NCBI RefSeq assembly: GCF_910592395.1
Contig: NC_088319.1
Location: 5,208,001-5,272,000, forward strand
Reading direction: 5' to 3'
From: Lineus longissimus
Taxonomy: Eukaryota > Nemertea > Pilidiophora > Heteronemertea > Lineidae
DNA: 64,000 nt
The notes under the pieces were generated by a model. The model made no database searches. It had not been told where the DNA came from and was given only the letters and a program-made list of their open reading frames with translations. This document shows positions 54,046 to 64,000 of this stretch, in pieces. How positions within the stretch are numbered: the stretch's first letter is position 1; every line of letters begins with the position of its first letter. A program made the translations under genes and the position numbers.

Positions 54046-56336
54046 CCCTTTCACCGCCGAATTTCCCAAATTTATGTCATCCCCAGCACCGAATTTCCCA
54101 GTGAAAATCCTGGAATTTACATAGGGTTTGTATGACTGAAAATTTAGATACAAAAAATTGCTCAAAACTCATTATAATGTATATAAAAGTTGTTTGTTAT
54201 GATGTAATCTTGAAGAATAAACTTGTTAAAAAATGTACTAAATGACCTTACTTTTTTTTTCTTGTCTTGTCTGGTTTTGTGCGAATTCCTTGAAAACATA
54301 TCGTAAACGTCTAGTAAAGTTAAAATATTCCAAGAAAACTGATTGTAATCCAATTGTCCTCCAAAGATCTAACTACTAACTTGTAAACAGAGTCCAAAAA
54401 CACCAAAATATATAACATATGTACATGGCTTTGAGTTTTGAGTGGTATATCCAATGTTCTACTGAGGCGCGTTTCTTAGTTTTTGTCTCATTTCCCTTCC
54501 TGCCCTCTTGAAGTCAACTTGTGTGTGGTAGATCCTGAAGCACTGAGGCCAACACAATGCCACATCACATTCCTGACATCCATGCTGTGTTTGAACCCTC
54601 TTGATGTTCCTGTCGCTACATACAACACAGTCAGGGGCCTTGGTACCCCTCCTTGGCTCACGGCCAAAGTGGCGATCGGTCAGTCTTGCCGGAAGAGGGG
54701 ACAAGGAGCGGCGTCCAGGTTTCTTTTTAGTTGTTGCAACTCCATCTAAGAGTCCATCAATGACTGCATACCTAAACTTCTTGCTGCTCATTTTGGAGGC
54801 AGGGTTTACAGCTTTGTAAAGAATGTAACCATTACCAGAGCGGTTTCTCGGATTCTGTGGTGGAGTGGCATATACCATTTCTGGCTTTTGTGCTCGTATC
54901 CATACGTTCCCAATTGTTGGTCAAAGGAATCCACTCCCCCCATGTACTTGTTGTACTGATCAATCATAGCTGGTTTTTCCACATTTCTGTAACCACCTTC
55001 ACCGTCTTTGTGTCTTAGTCGTTTCTGTACAGGCCCAGGCTCGTGGACGGATGACAAGGCATGGACACGCTTGATGTCATGCCAAGCAACTGCCACTAAA
55101 CAACCTGATTGCATGAAAAAAGGTGGGTCCCCTTTCCTTAGCCTTTCATTGCGAATGGCAGCTGGAATGCCAACCCTGCCTGGCCTGACAGTGCCACAGC
55201 AGCCGGTGTTGTCATCCTTCATATCAAGAAAAAGTTTGGGTCCACTGAAAAAATTGTCCATGTAGATGTGGTGGCCTTTGTTCATGAAATCGTGCGAGAC
55301 ATCCCTAACAACATCGTAACTGAGGCCGTAGTCACCAGGCACTTCCCTCCTGCCAGTGTAAACTGACCAGTTCAGACAAAATCCTGTGGAACTCTCACAT
55401 AGTGCCCAAATTTTCAAGCCATATCGAATTGGTTTATTTGGCATGTACTGTCTCAGAAATGTTCTGCCTTTGAACTTTGTCATGCTTTCATCTACACTAA
55501 GTTCCCTCTTGGGCAAGTAGTATCTCCTGTAAGTGGATATGCAGAGGTCCAAAAGGGGCCTGACTTTGAAGAGTGGGTCATATCCATCCTCCCCACGAGG
55601 TACACGATCTGCATTATTGTTGAAATGAAAGAAGCTGCTAATTAGCTCATAACGGTTGCGAGACATGTAGTATGAGAACCCTGAGGTACCGATGAGGTAT
55701 TGCCCCTCAAAATAATCCTCAATATCAGGCTTCCAGCAAAGTCCCATACCAATCTGCATAGCTGTGACGATTTTTATTTCATCCAAAGTGGCATCTTCCC
55801 AATCACGGAAACGCGAGGTACGGGGCAAGTCATCTTCAACGGACGGGCCATCAAAAAAGTCCAATGCATAACGATTTGTTTCATCCCTTATTAGTTCAAA
55901 AACATCCATAGGATAAAACTTCAGAAATAAATCCACTGGCTTACAGTTTGCCAAGTCTCCAATAGGTCCTGGTGTTTCAGCATATGCTGGACACCAGATT
56001 GGAATCTGTCCTGGGGGATTCCATCGCAAGTCTCTTGGGTTTATGCCAACGTCAACGGGTTATTGCCGAGCGCGGGCTCGCCCCCTGCCCCTACCACCAC
56101 CACGGGGTCTCCCTCTGGCCCTACCACCACCCCTAGCAGCTCCTCTTACAGGCCTGGCAGCATTTGCACCCTGTTGCTGTGCAACATTTTGAACATCAGC
56201 ATCACTTTCACTGTCACTCAAGTCCATAGGATCAACATCAGGAATGAACTAAAGTTTGGTATGCGCAATGTCGAAATTTTCCGACTACGGCGCTCTGCCG
56301 TGTGGTCGGAAAAATCCGACTACGGCGGTGAAAGGG
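54046..56336 (-). mobile_element. piggyBac transposon (2291 bp) with TTAA target sites
   Basis: The ends are perfect 14-bp inverted repeats (CCCTTTCACCGCCG and its complement), directly flanked by TTAA at 54042-54045 and 56337-56340. This is the hallmark of piggyBac insertion. Subterminal direct repeats are present: CCGAATTTCCCA twice at the left end and CCGACTACGGCG twice at the right end. It carries one transposase gene on the minus strand. Confidence 0.92.
54459..56227 (-). pseudogene. piggyBac transposase, lightly damaged
   Basis: The natural start is probably the ATG at 56225-56227 (MDLSDSESDADV), followed by a Gly/Arg-rich segment (GGGRARGRPRGGGRGRGRA). A TAA stop near 56060 then interrupts the frame before NPRDLRWNPPG. 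The transposase core is intact: SVDESMTKFKGR, HIYMDNFFSGP and YMGGVDSFDQQ supply the catalytic aspartates. A one-base loss near 54850 (after IRETALV) shifts the frame into YILYKAVNP and the C-terminal cysteine-rich domain (CVVCSDRN, HGCQECDVALCWPQCF). With one stop and one frameshift it is inactive as read, unless these are sequencing errors or there is a short intron. Closest in type to PGBD4-like transposases. Confidence 0.85.
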
Positions 56337-56340
56337 TTAA

Positions 56341-56953
56341 CAGCCATTTGGGCCTAACTGTAACAAATATTTCTGTCAATTCCTCAAACTAACTTAAAAA
56401 TAACACAATGAGATCACTGCCACAAAATTCCAAGTTGAAATGATACAACTTTACATGGATTTTTTTAATGATTTGGTAGCGCGAAGAGTTTGGAAACTGG
56501 ACGATTGTAACAGCGACCTAACTAAGTTTTACAAAGTATTTTGATATCAAAAACCCGAACAACCCTAGCTTCAAAATAAAAGCTATTTGAGTAACAGCGC
56601 GAACCAAGAGTTGGTAAATTACCACCAAAATCTTAAAATTAGAGGCTTGTTACAATGAAAGCCGCAAGAACTCCAGTCTTAAAATAAATAATGCTACCGA
56701 ATAGCATCAGACTTGGGATTTCTGCAACCTTACAGAATTTTAGAATAGTTGTTTCTTTAGTACAAAATGAATTCAATGATCGATTCTAAATACCAGAATA
56801 TGATAACCATCTGTTATTACCACTTGAAGTGCTTACAAACTTGCCTAATTAATTGCTTTACTCCAAACACTGTCCAATTGGTCCCAGTCTGCACGCCAAA
56901 ATGGCAATTTTGAACACTAACCAAATAATATCAAGCATGTCCAACATGCTTTA
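56341..56953. other. Non-coding
   Basis: AT-rich, nothing recognised. Confidence 0.4.
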
Positions 56954-57887
56954 GTGGCACCCAAAGTCCACCATACTATGTCAGATTTTAGCGTGCTGTC
57001 ATGCTGTAACATGTCCACCATGCTTCTGGGCTCTGCGCCCAGAATCTGACAGGGACCCAGCAAAGGCTCGCAAATCCCAATTATCATCCAGTCAGAATCG
57101 ACCAATTACCAGATTTTTACAAAACTGGACCATTGGGACAGAGTTTGTTTTCCTAAATTTGTAACACTGTTCTTACACGCACAACTATGGCGTACTGAGT
57201 AGCCTCTAAAACCTCTAGCTACGGACTTACATTCCACAAAATGAAGTCTAAATTAATCATACCAACAATGATTTGAATTCTACCTTAAAACTTCCTCCTG
57301 TCACCTGAAGTACAATTCAAATTTGGACCATTCCAAATACTACACAAAAATTTACTGTACATTACTCCTTCAGTGACTACTTGGATAAAACATACCCATT
57401 GAAAAATACTGAACCATTTTAAACCCTTTAATAACTATGATTCCTAATTCTTATTGTGTCCAACATTTCACTGCCAACATCTCAATGCCAATCCTTCCCT
57501 GTTTTAACCAGCACTATTGCCCTCAATAGTGGCACCCACCTGAGACTGCGTCAATGCTTCAAAAAATCGACCAGATCAACAAATATCCTTGATGCTGAAA
57601 CTGTCAGACTTAGGAATGTCAAAACGTTTAGTGGTGCCCAAAGACCACAATGCTTGAAATTTGCCAGACAAATTAAGTGGCTCCCAAAGTCCACAACGGG
57701 CAAGCCTGCCCCGACAGATTTAGAGGCACCCAAAGTCCTCAGTATTTGGTGGCACCCAAAGTCCACAATACTTGGTGGCTCCCAAAGTCCACAATCTAAG
57801 AATCCTGTCAGACAGCTTTAGTGGCACCCAAAGTCCACGACCCATTTTTAACCTATCAGACAAATGTTGGTGGCACCCAAAGTCCAC
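56954..57887 (+). repeat. Array of eight spaced 18-bp motifs (GTGGCACCCAAAGTCCAC)
   Basis: Copies start at 56954, 57631, 57677, 57723, 57749, 57775, 57821 and 57870, all on the same strand and with 0-3 mismatches. Between the last seven copies the steps are 46, 46, 26, 26, 46 and 49 bp. The ends form a short dyad (GTGG..CCAC), and in the variant at 57723 both ends change together (GAGG..CCTC). Several copies are preceded by a CAGACA..TTA sequence. Function unknown. Confidence 0.75.
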
Positions 57888-58441
57888 CGGATCATCAGCA
57901 CGGAGCTACCTACCAGCAGGGCCCTTGCTGCAGGCACTCACAGTATTATTTTGAACCGGATCCAGCTGCTAACTCGCAAATCCCACAAAGCACCTGATCT
58001 GACAGCAACAAACACCCTATGAACTGACAACCATCGTCTCAGCCCTGGCCAAAATTTACCAATAACTAAAGCAACATGAGTACCAGTACACGGCCGTTAG
58101 ACAACGATGTGCCTTAAAGGAGATTGCTCGTCAATCCACGTGACTATCAGAGACACCTGCAGTGAAAATATTCAACTACTTCGGTTTCCATATAAGGGAT
58201 AGTCATTAGCATATTTCTACTACAATGTTTACTACAAGTCTAAGCACGTGGGTCACCCAGGTGGCTGTCAGGTGTTTATTGTGCTATCGGTTACCTAAAT
58301 GTGGCCTTAGGCTAGAGTTCATGGCTAAATTTAGCAATGATAGCGGTAAAGGGAAGGCTGATAGTATGTAGCACAGTATACTGAGAGACAGCAAGAGAGT
58401 AGGTGAAGTTATTTGTAAGAGATTGAAGTTGTTTGTTTGAG
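57888..58441. other. Upstream region of the CXC/P2X7-domain gene
   Basis: Presumed promoter and 5' UTR. No TATA box or other element is recognised with confidence. Confidence 0.4.
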
Positions 58442-60114
58442 ATGGAGATGAGTGTTGAGATGAGTGTTGATGCGGTAGTTCTTGAGGAAGTAGCAGTTGG
58501 AGGAGGGATTCTTGATACCACCGAGGATCTAATGAACGATATATTAAATAATTCTGGGCTATTGCCTGATCTCCCGCGGGTGATGGACATTGAGGAAGAC
58601 GGACCAGTCCAGCCCAGTGACTTGTCCCTTCTGCTCGCAGATGTGGGTGGGACAAGGGACGCTGGTCTGGTGAGCACACCCTCACGACGGTCTGCGAGGG
58701 TGTTACCTACGGCCGAGGTGATGGCTACCAGCCCCGCTACCAGTACCTCTTGCGCTTGCAAGGCGACATGTGCAAGGGGATGCGCCTGTAAAAAGGGTAT
58801 TCCCTCGCGTTTGTGCACCAATGCCTGTGCTTGTCGAATCGGAAAGTGCACTAACAGGGTGAGTGTATTATCTGTTCTAGTCCTACGAAAGTCAACACTA
58901 ATCTGATAATGGGATAAAAGTGGTCAATGGTCCTGCATTCTTTTGAGACATTGTCCTCATGGGACCTATTGTTAGACCACATGTAGTTAAAAAATTATTC
59001 TTGAAATACCAGCTCTCCTCCACACATACATTCCTGTAATTTTTAAATTGCCTGGAGGTTTTGATGATGGCGCCTTAGAGTATTCTCCGTTAGAATTTAT
59101 TGGCGGGAAGACGAAGAAGAAGAAAAAGGGACAATTGGAATTGAACCAAGAATGAAAGACAAAAACTTCTTGTCAGAATTCTGTATTCGCCAAAAGTGGA
59201 CAATAAAGACAGAATGATAATAATCCCACAAGGGTACAAGTGTTTGACAAACACCTCATGTTTTCAGACATATTTACAATAACGCATAAATGTACACTAC
59301 TGTTCTTGAACAAAAACTTATTATCACATCTGGTTTCTAGGAGACGGGCCTACAAGTGCAATCCTCACAGCAGAGAAGTACCAGCATAGCAGTGCAAGAT
59401 GATCAAGTGGTAAGTTAGTAGGCCTATGCATAAGTGACAACTATACATTCTCCGAACTGACATATTTCATTACTGGTGTGTATACAATATAGACTTTAAA
59501 AATATTGATGTTATTCTTTTGTGAACGTTCTTGTTTTAGCCTGGTCCATCAAATGAAGTGCCCGCGACGACAGGATCTACAAGACATGCAGGCCCAAGTG
59601 CAAGTCAGCCAATACACCAACAAGTGGATATTCCAATTGTAAGTATTGTATATTGATAAAAATAAATAATATGTAATACCACTAGAATTCATCTGAGCAA
59701 TAGGGTCTTTTACAATTTACAATGGTAACCATGGTAACAGAAGCAATCATTCGTACATCACACTCAATATTACTTCATCTGTTTCAGGAGTTCATGCAGG
59801 ATCTCACCAATGAAGAGGTGTGGGGTTTCGTGAAGATGGTGATGAGTGACCAGCCTGAACTGCTGCTGACACTTACCATGCACCACGCCAAAATGCAGCG
59901 AATCAAGAGAGGTATCCCTCCCCCACCTCCTCCTCCGAACGCGCCACACAGATGCTCCTGCAAGAGGTGCAGGGTCATGCCAACCAGAGACGAGCAAGTT
60001 TGCTGCGGCAAGACATGGCCGGATTGTGTCTCCCTGGAGCCCGCGGTTCGGAATGTGTGCATCAATGAGGAGGTCATTGTTGCGGCTTTAAAAATGTACT
60101 CAAACTTTCATTGA
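58442..60114 (+). CDS. CXC-motif plus P2X7-type intracellular (zinc-binding) domain protein, four exons, 303 aa
   Basis: Exons: 58442-58858, 59341-59409, 59540-59638 and 59788-60114. All introns have GT-AG borders and phase 0. Residues 1-70 are acidic. Residues 104-139 form a Tesmin/TSO1-like CXC motif (CACKATCARGCACKKG then LCTNACACRIGKCTNR), which in known proteins binds zinc and often DNA. The middle (exons 2-3) is Gln/Ser/Pro-rich and looks disordered. The last exon has a helical start (EEVWGFVKMVMSDQPELLLT), a polyproline run and CSCKRCRVMPTRDEQVCC with later Cys 275 and 286. That is the signature of the zinc-coordinating domain found at the tail of vertebrate P2X7 receptors. There are no membrane segments, so it is not a receptor; likely an intracellular, perhaps nuclear, protein. 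Domain calls are by motif; its role is inferred. Confidence 0.75.
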
Positions 60115-61531
60115 GAATAGAGGCGTCTTTATTCTGGATGAGGACCTCGTATCGCGAGGAGTATAGTACACATCGATGAGGCTGACATAAAAGACTGAAA
60201 GACACGAATAATCAACAATCAAAACCTTACAAAACTCTGTAATGTTCCAGGATCAGAACATAAAAAATAAAATACAAATGTATGCACAGATTCGTACAAT
60301 CTACTACCAGTTAACAGTTTGTCCCTAAATAGTGGATGTGGCTGTTAGTGTTGTCAAAACATCATACTCAAAACACCGTGCATATCAAGATCCCGGAGTC
60401 ATCTTTTACAAAAGGGTCGCCATGGGACCTGAGGCACCCAGACTCAACTTCACGAACAATATCTGTTGGCCGGACAGATTTGTCTTAGCACAAAAAATAC
60501 ACGGGCATCCGTACAGTGTCGCCACCTAGAGGCGTCTAAAGACAACCACAAACACATGGGTGAGCAAAAGTCGTGGGATACCGCCACATAAAAGTGACCT
60601 AAGTTACATAACTTGGGGATAACAGGGTCCTAATATAGTTTCCAGGGGTTCTATACATCTTTATCTTTATAGTTACCTTTATCCCGTCTGACAAGGCCTC
60701 GAAACTTTCACCGCAAAGGCGGACAAAAGAGGACAACTGCGTCCTAAACTTGGACAATTAAAAATCAATGGTGTTGGGCGGAAGCTGAGACAGCAGCGCC
60801 GCCACACAAGCGCGCGAAAACTAAGGCGCCAAATTCAAATTTCTTCAGGACGCACTTGGCGGCCGTCACATGCCTCTCCTAAACTGTTGCCCAAAACAGT
60901 TTACAAACACTATACAATTCACCTCACAAAGTCAAAAAAAAAAAAAAAAAAACAAAACTATTGAAATCAGAACTAAAACAGTGACCATTAAAAACACAGG
61001 TCAGCTTTGAACATATCAAGTGAACCTCAAATTCCACGGTTCAGCTTTAAACTTTGCTGAAATGACCTTAAAACAGAAAGTCAGTCAAACTAAACTTACA
61101 GACACATTCAACTTTTCACTCTGCTATCTAAGCAACTAGGAAATTCAAATTTCCACTATGAAACCGAAACTTTTCCAACTTTCTTGCTCATAATGCTTCA
61201 AAAACCCCTCTTAAGCATCACAAACATGTACAGTACACAAATACACTATCTTAATTACACGCAGGTAAAAATTCAAAATACGGAGAAGTGCAAACATCAT
61301 GTTTTATAGAAAAATGTCTATTTGCTCCCTCGAGCAATCTTTACATATAAGCACCAGTTGCTTCAAATTAGCAACCTATACCAAGGGGGAAGAGAAATCA
61401 CACAGTCATAGGAAACAAAATAACGGTCAGATTTCTCTCATCCCAGTCAAGACTAACTCATACATGTAGCACAATCCATGACCCAGGTCCTGGAGCCCAA
61501 AAACCAGAACCCGGCCCACGAAAAGGCTCAA
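60115..61531. other. Non-coding; probably 3' UTR/LTR region of the downstream BEL/Pao element
   Basis: Contains an A run (about 60935-60953). The part next to 61531 should include the BEL/Pao 3' LTR, but its second copy lies outside the window, so borders cannot be set. Confidence 0.45.
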
Positions 61532-64000
61532 CTACTCCAGAGTTTCACTCTCCTCAACAGGATTGTCCCGGTTCTTTACCAGGAGGATCAACTTATGTAC
61601 TGGTCTATCCAACAGGGATTTGGTTTTCCCAACAAAAATTTCAACCTTTCTGGCCAACTTGTCCTGACTGGGACACACCTTTGTAACACGAGCTAGGCTG
61701 GCCCTCTTCTACGAGCATTACAACATACCCTGGACATCACACGTGAATGCCACTTCTTCCTTCCTGAAGCGGGCCAGGACACCGACAAGATTGTTTATTA
61801 AATCCGGTCCCCGGAGCAAATGGCCATTTAATGCCTCTCCTTGATAGGACGCGGCGCAATCAAACACGACCCTATACTTACCCTCCTTGTGAGGATGTGA
61901 GACCATGTGATGGGGAATGTACCATACAGAACCATTGTCCAGATCTAATTCGTTTTCTGGCACTCTCTCAGCCTGGCCGGCATCTATGAGCTTACTCATG
62001 AATTTCACATATTCTTCACCATACTTAGCATCCTTTCTAATCCTCGCCTTGAGACTCTGCGTACGCTTCATAGCCATCACTCGGTTGTTGGGAAGTCTCA
62101 CCTGGTCCTCACGAAACGGGAGGGGAATTTCAAAGTGTCCATCATCACGGAGTTTGATGCCACTGGAATCCTTTTCAATGAACAACCTGTCTTCAACAGA
62201 TAGAGAATGAGAATCAACATCATTAGTATCGGCAAAGTCTTGGCTGAGTACCTACAAAATATCAGAGGGGTTAATTTCTTTTGTACGAGTTCTGTACACG
62301 AAACGATCTTGTGAATTAGCAAGCCTTGACCCTAATTTATCCATCCTGCCAACCACGCCCCAACCTAGCGCCGTTTTAACACCATACGGATCATCTTCTC
62401 CCCCAGCGACAATCTGCCTTGGCCTGATGGCGCGCGCGCAATTTTGACCGATCAACATGCCAATCTGGATATCCTCACGGTATGGCATAATCTTAGGTGC
62501 CACCCCTTTGAGGTGGCGCCACTGTTTCGCGCTGGTTTAACGCGGTATCTGTGAGCGGCAGGCACCGATGCCTTTACGCGAAAAGACTACAGGGAGGCTT
62601 ATTTTTGCAGATTCACCAAAACCCCGGACCATGAGGCCTGTCACCCGCTCAGCTGGCACAACACCTTCTGCCAACACTGTGTTGATTTTGAGATAGGTGC
62701 TATCACCTCTCTTATCAATGCCCTCCAGCACTGACTCAGATACGAAACAAGTGTCAGATTGATCATCCAACAATGTGTAAACCAACACCTCCCGCGAGGG
62801 GTCGTCTTCATGATACACATACACTGGCACAATCATAGTGTGCAGACATTCTGAGCCCACATCACTTGACTCTGTACAATGCACAGTAGATTCAACAGGT
62901 TTGAAAGAGTCGTCGTGAAGAAGCATGGGGTGGGCACGAGAGCAGGTTTTGCATTTATGCTTGCTTTTGCAGTCCCTAACCCGATGACCCCATTTAAGGC
63001 ACCCCAGGCACAACCCATGCTTCTTTACGGCTTCCTTTCTATCACTAAGAGACATATTCTTGAATTTCACACATGAGTCAATTGCATGAGTGTTGTCCTT
63101 TGGACAGAGCACACACTTTGTTTGCCCTGTGGCCTTTTCAGTTATAGTTTCTGTTCCGGTAGCGAAGCTGGATCTCTGCGCAGGTTTCACACTAACAACG
63201 GATTTGGAAGGTGCGCTGGACGACCTGTCCAGGATTGGATTTGACATGATTCGTGTGTGCTTCTTTACAAACTGTGCAAGTCTGGAAAATGGTGGATATG
63301 AGTCGTTCACAACCTGGCCGGACCCGTCACTATCAGCTCCAAATCTCCATTTATCCACAACTGTGAGCCACCTTTCTTGCATAAAACGAGGTAACTTGTC
63401 TATCACACGGCCTTGCTCAATCGCGTCGTTCAAAATACTCAGATTTGACAAACTGGTCATAGCCGTCTCACACTCGCACAAGAAATCCGATAGCTCCTGC
63501 ATGCCTTTACCGTCGTCAGGCTTGACTGACGGCCACTTGTCTAAGCGATTACGAAAGTTCTCAGACAACTTCAACCGATCTCCGAAACGCTCTTCGAGAA
63601 TCTGCTTTGCCTTAGCATATGCTTCACAGGTGTTCAAATCAAGCAGGCCTTTAATGCAACGCTTTGCATCTCCTGCAGTGTAACGACCGAGATAGTACAA
63701 TCTGTCCATAGCTGATGGGTATCTGCCCTCAACCAACACATTAAATGAATTTTTCCAGGATGGATACGAAAAGATGTCGCCTTTGAAAACTTCCGGTTCC
63801 TTTTTAGGAAGTCCTTTCCCCCGCTGCACCAACACATCGGCGAGAGTCGATATTGCCTTCGAAAGATCAAAGCCACTGTCAGCGGACTTCTCATGATTAG
63901 TTGGACTGGGGTCCCTATCAGGCAAAACAGGAGGCGTCCTGCATTGCAGAGGATCAATGCCAGTATTTATATCCACGGCATGAGCTGTAGCCTCTGCAGT
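61532..64000 (-). pseudogene. BEL/Pao gag-pol, internally deleted (runs off the window)
   Basis: From the window edge leftwards: the BEL gag-type region (PEVFKGDIFSYPSWKNSF, LYYLGRYTAGDAKRCIKGLL); zinc knuckles (CVLCPKDNTHAIDSC, CLGCLKWGHRVRDC, CKTCSRAHP); an aspartic-protease-like site (YTLLDDQSDTCFVSE); then IGMLIGQNCARAI. The start of RT follows (KYRVVFDCAASYQGEALNG, AFTCDVQGM). At about 61720 the sequence jumps directly to the pol C-terminus (ARVTKVCPSQDKLARKVEIF, LDRPVHKLILLVKN), ending at a stop at 61532-61534. Most of RT, all of RNase H and integrase are gone. Two in-frame stops (near 62538 and 62250) confirm decay. The 5' end and LTRs are outside or unresolved. Confidence 0.8.

Noticed and set aside
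58312-58851. 179-codon minus-strand frame
   Set aside because: Antisense to exon 1 of the CXC/P2X7-domain gene, whose splice sites and cysteine pattern are convincing.
63090-63683. 197-codon plus-strand frame
   Set aside because: Antisense shadow of the BEL/Pao gag region.

Overview
This window is a stretch of eukaryotic nuclear genome, almost certainly from a marine invertebrate. The evidence is introns with GT-AG borders, metazoan gene families (an Ig-domain protein, a class A GPCR, a CXC/P2X7-C-terminal-domain protein) and a dense, mixed load of transposons (Gypsy, BEL/Pao, Jockey/CR1-like LINE, PIF/Harbinger, piggyBac, two Mutator-type families, Helentron-like repeats). I cannot name the species or phylum from sequence alone; an invertebrate deuterostome or a lophotrochozoan both fit. 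There are no bacterial features, CRISPR arrays or rRNA.

Layout. 0-7 kb: the first exon of a secreted Ig-domain protein (minus strand), a 69-bp tandem repeat split by a 1.09-kb TIR element, and an inverted second copy of that element 3.1 kb away. 7-17 kb: foldback repeats, a decayed MULE transposase (8.1-10.5 kb), an intronless GPCR gene (12.2-13.2 kb), a 517-bp foldback element, and a LINE reverse-transcriptase relic itself interrupted by an element with a 167-bp palindrome. 17-22 kb: mostly non-coding, with small MITEs.

22-30 kb: three Helentron-like repeats with GTC-rich microsatellites and ~300-bp internal units, around a Mutator-type transposase relic and a pseudogene of an unclassified repetitive protein family. 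An array of nine mini-hairpins sits just upstream of that pseudogene. 30-35 kb: an internally deleted BEL/Pao element that contains a near-perfect autonomous PIF/Harbinger element (transposase plus Myb-like protein, 23-bp TIRs, ATT target duplication). 35-45 kb: MITEs, a second LINE relic broken by an 827-bp TIR element, more Helentron-like repeats (one with a tRNA-like segment), and three in-phase exons of a host-like gene on the minus strand.

45-53.5 kb: a complete, very young Gypsy retrotransposon (209-bp LTRs differing at one base, 4-bp target duplication, gag, pol by a -1 shift). 54-56.3 kb: a piggyBac element with TTAA borders and lightly damaged transposase. 57-60 kb: eight same-strand copies of an 18-bp motif, then a four-exon gene (predicted 303 aa) joining a CXC cysteine motif to the zinc-binding domain known from the P2X7 receptor tail. 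61.5-64 kb: a second internally deleted BEL/Pao element running off the window.

The genes do not form a pathway; the window is best read as a few host genes in a sea of nested mobile elements. The least explained signals are the mini-hairpin array at 28.3-28.55 kb, the CTCF-like and nuclear-receptor-like motifs carried in every Helentron-like unit, and the spaced 18-mers near the CXC/P2X7-domain gene. All gene models are read from sequence; no database search or computation was run.
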